From Sulfurovum sp. (lineage in GTDB: Bacteria; Campylobacterota; Campylobacteria; Campylobacterales; Sulfurovaceae): a stretch of 5,393 bases of DNA. The stretch lies in NCBI GenBank assembly GCA_030626265.1, contig DAOUPF010000115.1, positions 1 to 5,393 of the forward strand, written 5' to 3'. A model generated the notes under the pieces. That model saw only the letters and a program-made list of their open reading frames with translations, made no database searches and was not told where the DNA came from. Numbering within the stretch: the stretch's first letter is position 1; each line of letters opens with the position of its first letter. Positions 1 to 5,393 of this stretch are shown one piece after another. The translations under genes were made by a program, and so were the position numbers.

Positions 1-624
1 AGACTGATGGAGACTGCACTTTACAATGCAAATATCCCAAACGAGTATGAAGTAATACATGTACTACCATATAACTTTAGAGTAGATGAGCAAGATTTCA
101 TAGAAGACCCTTATGGTATGAATGCTAGTCGCTTAGAGGTAGATGCCAATATAATTTTGACGCAAAAGACAAGTATCTCTAATCTCAAAAAAACAGTTCG
201 CTCAGCTGGGCTTGAGATTGAAAGTATTGTTCTCAATAGCTATGCTTCATCTATAGCTACTCTCCAAGAGGATGAAAAAGAGCTAGGATCAGTAGTTATA
301 GATATGGGAGGGCAGACAAGTAATATGGTTATCCATATAGGAAACTCTATCAGATACAATACTTTTTTAGGTGTTGGCTCCAATCATATTACTAATGATT
401 TGTCTATGGCTCTGCATACCCCTCTTCAGATAGCAGAGAATGTAAAGATACGACATGGCAACTTGATGAGTGAGTCAAATGAGATAATTGAGCTTCCTGT
501 TATTGGTGATGAAGAGAGTAGAAATAGTATCTCTCTTGGTATGGTTCATAATGTTATTATGGCAAGAGTGGAAGAGTTACTTTCAATATTGGCTAACTCC
601 GTTGAAAAAAGTGCACTCTTTTAA
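1..624 (+). CDS. ftsA: FtsA N-terminal portion up to the premature stop (partial)
   Basis: This open segment gives about 207 residues (205 from the first ATG at 7) and ends at TAA 622-624. The ATG at 7 is an internal methionine: the two codons before it are open, and FtsA needs about 100 more residues upstream for its first actin-like lobe. The segment holds the end of subdomain 1C and subdomain 2A with the D-M-G-G-Q-T phosphate loop, plus most of 2B. It stops a few residues before the GIVLTGG adenosine-contact motif. If the stop is genuine, the product would lack that motif and the membrane-targeting helix, and would be unlikely to work as a normal FtsA on its own. Confidence 0.75.
   Translation, partial: RLMETALYNANIPNEYEVIHVLPYNFRVDEQDFIEDPYGMNASRLEVDANIILTQKTSISNLKKTVRSAGLEIESIVLNSYASSIATLQEDEKELGSVVIDMGGQTSNMVIHIGNSIRYNTFLGVGSNHITNDLSMALHTPLQIAENVKIRHGNLMSESNEIIELPVIGDEESRNSISLGMVHNVIMARVEELLSILANSVEKSALF
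622..624 (+). other. in-frame TAA inside ftsA
   Basis: The codons read GCA CTC TTT TAA CAA GTA GGT GCT GGT. Homology runs through the stop without a frame change, so an indel is not needed: one substitution at 622 would restore AAA (Lys), GAA (Glu) or CAA (Gln), all plausible in the polar turn before the GAGIVLTGG strand. TAA is also the normal stop of both ftsA (1096-1098, followed by a second TAA) and ftsZ (2317-2319), which argues against TAA being reassigned in this genome. Confidence 0.85.
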
Positions 625-645
625 CAAGTAGGTGCTGGTATAGTA

Positions 646-1098
646 TTGACAGGTGGAATGACAAAGCTAAAAGGTATCAGAGAGTTAGCTCAGGCGATAT
701 TTCATAATAGCCCTGTGCGAATTGGACTACCTAGAAATATAGCAGGATTAACTGAAGAGTTGAGAGATCCTGCATTCTCTACAGTTATTGGTCTTTTGCT
801 TTATCAAGCTGGAGAACATACTCAATATGAGATTGACAATGATAAAAACATGCTTCACAACAAATGTGATACTCCAGAAGAGGGGATTAAAGATATTCGT
901 CTCAATGGAGAGAGCAAAGATGTAAAGACAAGTAATACTCAAGATCATAGTAAAAATACTATTGGGAATAAAGTTCTAAAAGATTCGGAATATGATGAAG
1001 ATGTTGATACTTTTTCATTTGATGATTTGCCTCGACCTGACAAGAAAGAGGGAAGTTTAATCTCAAGGCTTAGTACATGGGCAAAAGAGCTATTTTAA
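646..1098 (+). CDS. ftsA: FtsA C-terminal portion after the premature stop
   Basis: This is the same reading frame as the upstream segment, about 150 residues from a TTG at 646. It contains the LTGGMTKLKG nucleotide-site loop, the FtsA segment with SPVRIGLPRNIAGL (subdomain 1A return), and the DPAFSTVIGLLLY helix. A long polar linker (835-1050) and a terminal amphipathic helix follow. The TTG at 646 and the ATG at 658 sit inside the conserved motif, so neither looks like a natural gene start. The AGGTGGA before ATG 658 resembles a Shine-Dalgarno sequence but is also the codons for the conserved Gly-Gly, so re-initiation is possible but unproven. The fragment alone would lack the ATP site. Confidence 0.75.
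   Translation: MTGGMTKLKGIRELAQAIFHNSPVRIGLPRNIAGLTEELRDPAFSTVIGLLLYQAGEHTQYEIDNDKNMLHNKCDTPEEGIKDIRLNGESKDVKTSNTQDHSKNTIGNKVLKDSEYDEDVDTFSFDDLPRPDKKEGSLISRLSTWAKELF
1054..1095 (+). other. FtsA C-terminal membrane-targeting amphipathic helix
   Basis: The last 14 residues (SLISRLSTWAKELF) alternate hydrophobic (L, I, L, W, L, F) with basic/polar residues (R, K, S), as expected for the FtsA membrane-targeting sequence that binds the inner leaflet. It is set off from the globular domain by a roughly 70-residue acidic/polar linker. That this end is intact suggests the gene was under selection until very recently, or still is. Confidence 0.7.
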
Positions 1099-1101
1099 TA
1101 A

Positions 1102-1108
1102 AAGGGGG
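1102..1108 (+). promoter_or_regulatory. ribosome binding site of ftsZ
   Basis: AAGGGGG lies 5 nt upstream of the ATG at 1114. This purine run fits a strong Shine-Dalgarno sequence and fixes the ftsZ start. It falls in the only 15 nt between ftsA and ftsZ, so no separate promoter has room in the gap. Confidence 0.75.
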
Positions 1109-1113
1109 AATAG

Positions 1114-2319
1114 ATGAGTGATATAGATAATTTTGAAATCGAAGTAGTGTCAGTAAATGACAATATAGAGATAGAGTCAACAGTGACATCAGCAGGTGCA
1201 AAGATAAAAGTGATTGGAATTGGTGGTGGCGGTGGTAACATGGTCAACCATATGATATCTGAGGGTGTATCTGGTATTGACCTTATAGTAGCCAATACTG
1301 ATGCACAGGCGTTAGATACATCTCTGGCACCTACTAAACTACAACTGGGTATCAATGCTACTAGAGGTCTAGGAGCTGGTATGGTTCCTGACAAAGGTAG
1401 AGAAGCAGCACTAGAGAGTTTTGACCTTATCAAAGAGACACTTGCAGGCGCTGATATAGTATTTATCTCTGCTGGTATGGGTGGAGGTACTGGTACTGGT
1501 GCTGCACCTATCGTTGCTCAAGCGGCTAGAGATGTAGGAGCACTTACAGTCTCTGTTGTTACTAGTCCATTCAAGTTTGAAGGTAGAAAAAGAACAAAAC
1601 TATCTAAAGAGGGACTAGAAGAGCTTAGACGAGAGAGTGACTCTATCGTCATAGTTCCCAATGAGAAACTTCTATCAATAGTGGAGAAGAACTTAGGTAT
1701 AAAAGAGAGTTTTCGTTTAGTTGATGATGTCTTGTCTCAGGCAGTCTCAGGCATATCAAATGTGATTTTGTCACATGGTCCAAATGATATCAACCTCGAC
1801 TTTGCAGATGTAAAAACTGTTATGAGTCATAGAGGCTTGGCACTTATGGGATCTGGTAAGAGTGAAGGAACAAATGCTGCTTATGATGCTGCTAAAGCCG
1901 CTATAGATTCACCATTGCTTGACAATATCTCTATCAATGGTGCTATGGGTGTCTTGGTACACTTCTATATTCACCCAGATTATCCTATCCTTCAAATCTC
2001 TGAGGCTATGGAGACTATAGAGGATCATGCAGATGAAGATGCAAGTGTTATATTTGGTACAACAACAAATACAAATATTCCTATAGATGAAGTAAAGATT
2101 ACTATAGTTGCTACTGGTTTTGATGCAAATGAAAATGTAGCAAGAGACCAAGCAGAAAAAGCACAAAGAGCTACAAATCTTCTATCTGGTATCAATACAA
2201 CAACTCCTTCTCCTGGAAGTATAGCATCATTACAAAACCGAAGAGTAGTAGGTGGATATGATAGTGAAAACGAAGACATACTAGAAGTACCAACTTTCCT
2301 ACGAAAGCAGATGGACTAA
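1114..2319 (+). CDS. ftsZ: cell division protein FtsZ
   Basis: FtsZ is the tubulin-like GTPase that polymerises into the cytoplasmic division ring. The 401-residue protein is complete. It has a polar N-terminal tail of about 30 residues, then the nucleotide-binding IKVIGIGGGGGN start (31-42), the tubulin signature GGGTGTG (123-129), and the T7 synergy loop NLDFAD (227-232), whose acidic residues D229 and D232 match the catalytic pair that completes GTP hydrolysis in the neighbouring subunit. The globular body ends near residue 337, followed by a linker of about 50 residues and the conserved C-terminal peptide LEVPTFLRKQ (about 390-399), which binds FtsA and other tethers. The ATG at 1114 is chosen because of its AAGGGGG ribosome site. 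It is co-directional with ftsA and ends 45 nt before the converging pbpC. All key residues are present. Confidence 0.98.
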   Translation: MSDIDNFEIEVVSVNDNIEIESTVTSAGAKIKVIGIGGGGGNMVNHMISEGVSGIDLIVANTDAQALDTSLAPTKLQLGINATRGLGAGMVPDKGREAALESFDLIKETLAGADIVFISAGMGGGTGTGAAPIVAQAARDVGALTVSVVTSPFKFEGRKRTKLSKEGLEELRRESDSIVIVPNEKLLSIVEKNLGIKESFRLVDDVLSQAVSGISNVILSHGPNDINLDFADVKTVMSHRGLALMGSGKSEGTNAAYDAAKAAIDSPLLDNISINGAMGVLVHFYIHPDYPILQISEAMETIEDHADEDASVIFGTTTNTNIPIDEVKITIVATGFDANENVARDQAEKAQRATNLLSGINTTTPSPGSIASLQNRRVVGGYDSENEDILEVPTFLRKQMD

Positions 2320-2328
2320 TCCATAAAC

Positions 2329-2356
2329 CAATAGCCTCCTCCCCCTGAGGCTATTG
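2329..2356. terminator. hairpin between convergent ftsZ and pbpC, likely bidirectional terminator
   Basis: CAATAGCCTC (2329-2338) and GAGGCTATTG (2347-2356) form a perfect 10-bp stem around an 8-nt pyrimidine loop (CTCCCCCT). It sits in the 45-nt gap between the ftsZ stop and the pbpC stop, where both transcripts must end. Neither side has a proper T run: the + strand continues ATATAACATC and the - strand GGTTTATGG. It is therefore not a textbook intrinsic terminator and may work with Rho or as a 3'-end stabiliser. Confidence 0.7.
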
Positions 2357-2364
2357 ATATAACA

Positions 2365-4410
2365 TCAGCACTCAGGCTTATCAACCCAAATATCTCTAGT
2401 GATTGTCTCTCCATTGCTATCTATGACATTGATTGTGTGAGCTCCATGCTCAAATGGTATATTTGTATAGTCTTCACTAATCTCCCTAGCTTCTCCATCT
2501 ATATACCAGTAGTATGGTGGTTTTCCATTTTCTACTTTCACCTCTACCACAGCTTTGCCACATCCTGCACTTCTAAAGCGGGTATTTTCTCTAGGATATA
2601 CAAAATCTAGTTTTGCTTGTTTGATCTGTATCTCTTTGTCAAAGTACTTGAGTCCATCAGGTACAGAGTTTCCCAAATAATTACTCGGGGTTAGCCAACT
2701 CTTTTTTGGCAGAAGAGTATTTAGCAATGAAAATACTTCAAAAGCTAGAGGAGCAGCGGTATCTTTGCCAGTCAATTTGAGCTGTATAGTGTTGTTGGGT
2801 TTACCTACCCATGTGGCTACTGTATATTGGCTGTTATAAGCTATTGTCCATGCATCACGATAGCCATAGCTTGTGCCTGTCTTGTATGCTATCTGCTTGT
2901 CTGAGTTGATGAAGCCTTTTGGTGCTGGGGTATTACGCAAGATTGAGCTGGTCATTTTGGTGGCTTTTTCAGTAAATAGCTTTTTGCTCTTTGTCTTCTT
3001 TTTGTCAGATATAAGATAGTGTAACTCTCTTGTACTCCCACCATTTGCCAGAGCGACATAGAGCTGCGTGAGTTGCCACATAGAGATACCAAGTCCTCCT
3101 AATGCTACAGGCAGGCTAGCTCTGTCTTTGGGGACTTTTACTAGTCCTACATAGTTGTTGATTGTAGATATAAACTCATCAGCTCCTAGTTTTTGGAGTA
3201 TCTTTACAGCAGGTATATTAAGTGAGTTTTGTAGTGCATACTCTAGTGTGACCTCTCCGTTATATTGGTTAGAGAAGTTATGAGGCATATAGTCTCCAAA
3301 TCTAGTCTCCTGATCCAGTATCAGAGTATGTGGATGGATGATATGCTTCTCAAATCCTAGAGCATATATAAAAGGCTTGAGAGTAGAGCCAGGAGAGCGA
3401 ATGGCTTTTATCATATCTACATACCCTGCAACATTTTTACTGAACATATTGTGAGATCCCAGATATGCCTGTATCGCAGAGTCACTATTGCGAACTACTA
3501 GCACTGCTATGGTGGTCTCTTTTGCTAAAGTATTCTCTTTGCTCTTTGCCCAAAGCTCTAGCTGTTTTTGTAAGTCTTTGTTGATAGTTGTCTTTATTCT
3601 TTTGGTGCTATTTTTATCTTTAGAGAGTATTTTGTGAGATAGGTGAGGTGTGTATCTTGGGTATCTTTTTAATGTACTAGGAGTTTTTTTGTTTATAGCT
3701 TGTTTGTACTCATACTCACTGATAAGTATTTTTTCTTTAGCCATTGATAGAACCTTATTTCGTGCCTTTTTGCTATTAGTTGGGTGTTTGTCTGGTCGAT
3801 TTCTCTCTGGTGACTGAGGTAATGCTACCAAAAGTGCTATCTCCTCTGCACTCAAAGAGTAGGGTAGTTTCCCAAAGTACCGCATACTAGCTGCCACTAG
3901 ACCCTCTATATTGCCTCCATATGGGGTGAGAGTAAGGTAGGCTGATAGTATCTCCTCTTTACTATATATCCACTCTAGCTGGAATGCTCTAAATATCTCT
4001 ATAATTTTTGAAAGTACAGTTCGTTTCCTTGGGTGAAGGAGTCTGGCTAACTGCATAGTGATAGTAGAACCTCCAGAGATTACCTTCTGGTTTTTTATGA
4101 GTTGCAGTATGGCTCTACTCATAGCTAGAGGGTCTAGTCCCCAGTGCTTATAGAATCGCTTGTCTTCATAGGCTAGTAGTATTTTGATAAAGTTTGGATC
4201 TACTCTTTTTGAGTCTGTAGCAAATCGCCATTTTTGCTCTGGACTTGTCTCTACAAAAAGCCACTCTTTACTATCTGAGTATATGACTTTTGATACCTTT
4301 GTCAGAGGGCTAGTATCTACAGGGGATAACCAATTTAAAATAAAAATAGATATAAAAAATAAGAAGATAGTAAAAAAAAGATACTTTACTATACCTCCAA
4401 GAGTAATCAT
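2365..4410 (-). CDS. pbpC: penicillin-binding protein 1C (bifunctional glycosyltransferase/transpeptidase)
   Basis: This is a class A PBP of the PbpC family, acting in the periplasm from an inner-membrane anchor to polymerise and crosslink lipid II-derived glycan strands. The 681 residues comprise a short cytoplasmic start, a membrane helix (about 7-29), and a family GT51 domain with catalytic E82 in EDKRFYKHWG (82-91), GGSTITMQ (113-120) and the KIIEIFRAFQLE helix (135-146). The transpeptidase domain has the active-site SxxK S342-T-L-K345, SxN S396-L-N398 and KTG K510-T-G512. The C-terminal BiPBP_C domain (about 597-677) typifies PbpC. All catalytic residues of both domains are present. At 681 residues it is somewhat shorter than E. 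coli PbpC (about 770). The start ATG overlaps the stop of the upstream alpha-2-macroglobulin gene. Only two cysteines occur, C617 and the terminal C681, both in the C-terminal domain. Confidence 0.95.
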   Translation of the reverse strand: MITLGGIVKYLFFTIFLFFISIFILNWLSPVDTSPLTKVSKVIYSDSKEWLFVETSPEQKWRFATDSKRVDPNFIKILLAYEDKRFYKHWGLDPLAMSRAILQLIKNQKVISGGSTITMQLARLLHPRKRTVLSKIIEIFRAFQLEWIYSKEEILSAYLTLTPYGGNIEGLVAASMRYFGKLPYSLSAEEIALLVALPQSPERNRPDKHPTNSKKARNKVLSMAKEKILISEYEYKQAINKKTPSTLKRYPRYTPHLSHKILSKDKNSTKRIKTTINKDLQKQLELWAKSKENTLAKETTIAVLVVRNSDSAIQAYLGSHNMFSKNVAGYVDMIKAIRSPGSTLKPFIYALGFEKHIIHPHTLILDQETRFGDYMPHNFSNQYNGEVTLEYALQNSLNIPAVKILQKLGADEFISTINNYVGLVKVPKDRASLPVALGGLGISMWQLTQLYVALANGGSTRELHYLISDKKKTKSKKLFTEKATKMTSSILRNTPAPKGFINSDKQIAYKTGTSYGYRDAWTIAYNSQYTVATWVGKPNNTIQLKLTGKDTAAPLAFEVFSLLNTLLPKKSWLTPSNYLGNSVPDGLKYFDKEIQIKQAKLDFVYPRENTRFRSAGCGKAVVEVKVENGKPPYYWYIDGEAREISEDYTNIPFEHGAHTINVIDSNGETITRDIWVDKPEC
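4407..4410 (-). promoter_or_regulatory. ATGA stop/start overlap coupling alpha-2-macroglobulin and pbpC
   Basis: On the - strand the ATG of pbpC (4410-4408) overlaps the TGA of the upstream gene (4409-4407). The only purine run nearby, GAGAG at 4417-4413, is just 2 nt from the ATG, too close for a good Shine-Dalgarno. pbpC translation therefore probably depends on ribosomes finishing the upstream gene, which keeps the two products in step. Confidence 0.8.
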
Positions 4411-5393
4411 AGCTCTCTTTCTATTTTGAGCATTAGGATTATGTTCTCTTTCTCTTTTGTGCTCATCTGCTTATCGTATATATCACTAACAGTAATCTGA
4501 GCAGGTTTGTACCAAGGCATATACTTAAATATGATATCCAAATCTGGAGCTGTTTTTTCAAAGTCTAAACCATATCTAGCAAATAGACTATTGCATAAGA
4601 TTCTCAAACTCTTTTTGTCATATTTGAGTAGGTCAGGTTTTGTAAGAGCTTTGGTACGTACACGGTAAAAGTCTGAAAGAGACAGTCCACCACCACGTCG
4701 TTTCTCCTCTTTGAGAAGTGTTTGGATATTGTTTTTTCTCTGCTGGCTTAGATGTTTGTATATATCACCTGATTTGATGCTACTTTGTGTGTACCATTTG
4801 TATGGCAAAAATCTTTTGTGTAACATAGGGTTGGTTTTAGAAAAGTCCAGTCCAGCATGAGCAAAAATAGAGTTTCTCAAAAAATTGAGCTGTACAATTT
4901 TGTATTTTTTTGTATCTGTTATGTTATAGTTGTAAACTTCCAGATAATCTTTTTCACTCAATACCTCTTTTATAGAGACACTCTTTTTAGTAGATGCTTC
5001 TGTAGCGTTTGTCTCTGATATAGGTGCAGGAGTAGGTGGTACTATGATCTCCTCTTCCTCTCTGATATTTACTTTAGATTGTAAAAACTGGCTAAAGGCT
5101 CTGTAGTGTGGTTGATACATATCCTCTATCTTGGCTGGTGGCAGAGTGAAGCTTCCTCTACTCACTGCTCTCATGACATATGCTATGGTGAAGCTACGGT
5201 TATTATCAGGGCTAGGTGAGAGTGCAGATTCAAATCTATCATTTCGATATGCAGTATGCTCTGTTTGATTTTGATTTCCTATCCATTTGAGACCGCTTGT
5301 AGCATCTATACCACTGATATTTGGATTCTCAAGTTCAAAGCCTGATGCGATCCAGTCAGTTATCAGAGGGTTTTTGATATAGCTATTTTGGAT
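4407..5393 (-). CDS. bacterial alpha-2-macroglobulin (YfhM-like), C-terminal part, with two YARHG-like domains; runs off the window
   Basis: Bacterial A2Ms are large periplasmic protease traps, usually beside pbpC. The reading frame is open to the window end, giving 328 residues of the C-terminus. The first hundred or so match the terminal macroglobulin domain: ITDWIASGFELENPNI, then HTAYRNDRFESAL, then the closing AYVMRAVSRGSFTLPP and KIEDMYQPHYRA motif. Next come a linker of about 45 residues rich in Glu, Pro and Thr, then two YARHG-like repeats up to the stop. The ATG at 5174 is only the Met inside AYVMRAV and is not the gene start. The bait region, thioester motif and any signal peptide or lipobox lie outside the window, so activity class and anchoring cannot be judged. 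The A2M assignment is firm; YARHG is assigned by motif memory. Confidence 0.88.
   Translation of the reverse strand: MQNSYIKNPLITDWIASGFELENPNISGIDATSGLKWIGNQNQTEHTAYRNDRFESALSPSPDNNRSFTIAYVMRAVSRGSFTLPPAKIEDMYQPHYRAFSQFLQSKVNIREEEEIIVPPTPAPISETNATEASTKKSVSIKEVLSEKDYLEVYNYNITDTKKYKIVQLNFLRNSIFAHAGLDFSKTNPMLHKRFLPYKWYTQSSIKSGDIYKHLSQQRKNNIQTLLKEEKRRGGGLSLSDFYRVRTKALTKPDLLKYDKKSLRILCNSLFARYGLDFEKTAPDLDIIFKYMPWYKPAQITVSDIYDKQMSTKEKENIILMLKIEREL
4419..4673 (-). other. YARHG-like domain 2 of the alpha-2-macroglobulin tail
   Basis: This second copy of about 85 residues has LCNSLFARYGLDFEKT, then KYMPWYKP, VSDIYDKQ and a closing charged helix. It aligns with copy 1 at N-S, F-A, G-L-D-F, K-T, W-Y, D-I-Y and the final Leu/Lys/Glu helix, so the two arose by tandem duplication or repeated capture. 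FARYG is closer to the name-giving signature than copy 1. It ends three residues before the stop. Confidence 0.7.
4695..4943 (-). other. YARHG-like domain 1 of the alpha-2-macroglobulin tail
   Basis: About 83 residues contain LRNSIFAHAGLDFSKT, followed by RFLPYKWY, a GDIYKHLS segment and a charged helix ending in LLKEEKRR. The layout (R/N, F-A-x-x-G-L-D-F, then W-Y about 18 residues later, then a D-I-Y helix) is the pattern of the YARHG domain, an extracellular module of unknown activity. Its signature is degenerate here (AHAG). Confidence 0.65.

Larger units (their letters stand above)
1..1098 (+). pseudogene. ftsA: ftsA, cell division protein FtsA; 5'-truncated by window edge and interrupted by an in-frame TAA
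   Basis: FtsA is an actin-like ATPase that anchors FtsZ filaments to the inner membrane and recruits later division proteins. The frame is open from base 1 and roughly the first 100 residues (subdomain 1A and part of 1C) lie outside the window. Visible family hallmarks in order are the IHVLPYNFRVDEQ region of subdomain 1C, the phosphate-binding VVIDMGGQTSN motif (about 292-324), the GSNHITNDLSMAL and AENVKIRHG segments, the GIVLTGGMTKL nucleotide-site motif (about 637-669), and a C-terminal amphipathic membrane helix. A TAA at 622-624 interrupts the frame, but both flanks are in the same frame and join into one normal FtsA, so a single base substitution explains the break. ftsZ follows 15 nt downstream, the usual ftsA-ftsZ order. 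Identity is very secure; whether the stop is real or a sequence error cannot be told here. Confidence 0.9.

Noticed and set aside
622..624. Reassigned TAA codon (alternative genetic code)
   Set aside because: TAA terminates ftsA (doubled at 1096-1101) and ftsZ exactly where the families end, so TAA acts as a stop here.
613..648. Programmed ribosomal frameshift at the T run before the ftsA stop
   Set aside because: The sequence after the stop is in the same frame as before it, so a -1 or +1 shift would lose the downstream FtsA reading rather than restore it.
646..660. Separate gene starting at TTG 646 or ATG 658
   Set aside because: Both codons are inside the conserved LTGGM motif of FtsA and the frame continues FtsA; they are not credible natural starts.
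748..948. 66-codon open frame on the - strand inside ftsA
   Set aside because: It lies wholly over the FtsA C-terminal coding region, has no family resemblance and no clear ribosome site; a shadow of the real gene.
1095..1433. 112-codon open frame on the - strand over the start of ftsZ
   Set aside because: Antisense to the FtsZ GTP-binding region; its Pro-rich run is just the complement of the Gly-rich codons.
1909..2279. Two overlapping - strand open frames over the 3' half of ftsZ
   Set aside because: Both are antisense to well-conserved FtsZ sequence and overlap each other in different frames.
4184..4429. 81-codon + strand open frame
   Set aside because: Antisense to the PbpC N-terminus and membrane helix; no independent support.
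1..5393. RNA genes, CRISPR arrays, insertion sequences, attachment sites
   Set aside because: Almost every base is inside one of four recognisable protein genes; I found no direct-repeat arrays, transposase-like sequence or tRNA-like folds.

Overview
The window reads as chromosomal DNA of an A+T-rich Gram-negative bacterium. The FtsZ and FtsA sequences look most like those of Campylobacterota (Sulfurovum/Sulfurimonas-type); this placement rests on protein character alone and is moderate in confidence. I see no mobile element, tRNA, rRNA or CRISPR array.

Layout: two converging blocks. On the + strand lie the 3' two-thirds or more of ftsA (1-1098, entering from the left edge) and a complete ftsZ (1114-2319), 15 nt apart and presumably in one operon. 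ftsA carries an in-frame TAA at 622-624, with clear FtsA homology on both sides in the same frame, so as written it is broken or split. On the - strand, entering from the right edge, lie the C-terminal part of a bacterial alpha-2-macroglobulin (4407-5393) and pbpC (penicillin-binding protein 1C, 2365-4410), joined by an ATGA stop/start overlap. The blocks meet in a 45-nt gap holding a perfect 10-bp hairpin, likely a shared bidirectional terminator.

How the genes fit together: FtsA tethers FtsZ to the inner membrane, and FtsZ builds the division ring. PBP1C is a bifunctional peptidoglycan glycosyltransferase/transpeptidase-family enzyme. Bacterial A2M is a large periplasmic protease trap, and the A2M-PBP1C pairing is a known bacterial arrangement, thought to couple wall repair with protease defence. 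The most unusual parts are the tail of this A2M, which carries an acidic, proline/threonine-rich linker followed by two tandem YARHG-like domains, and the premature stop in ftsA. Coding density is very high and no gene-free stretch exceeds 50 nt.
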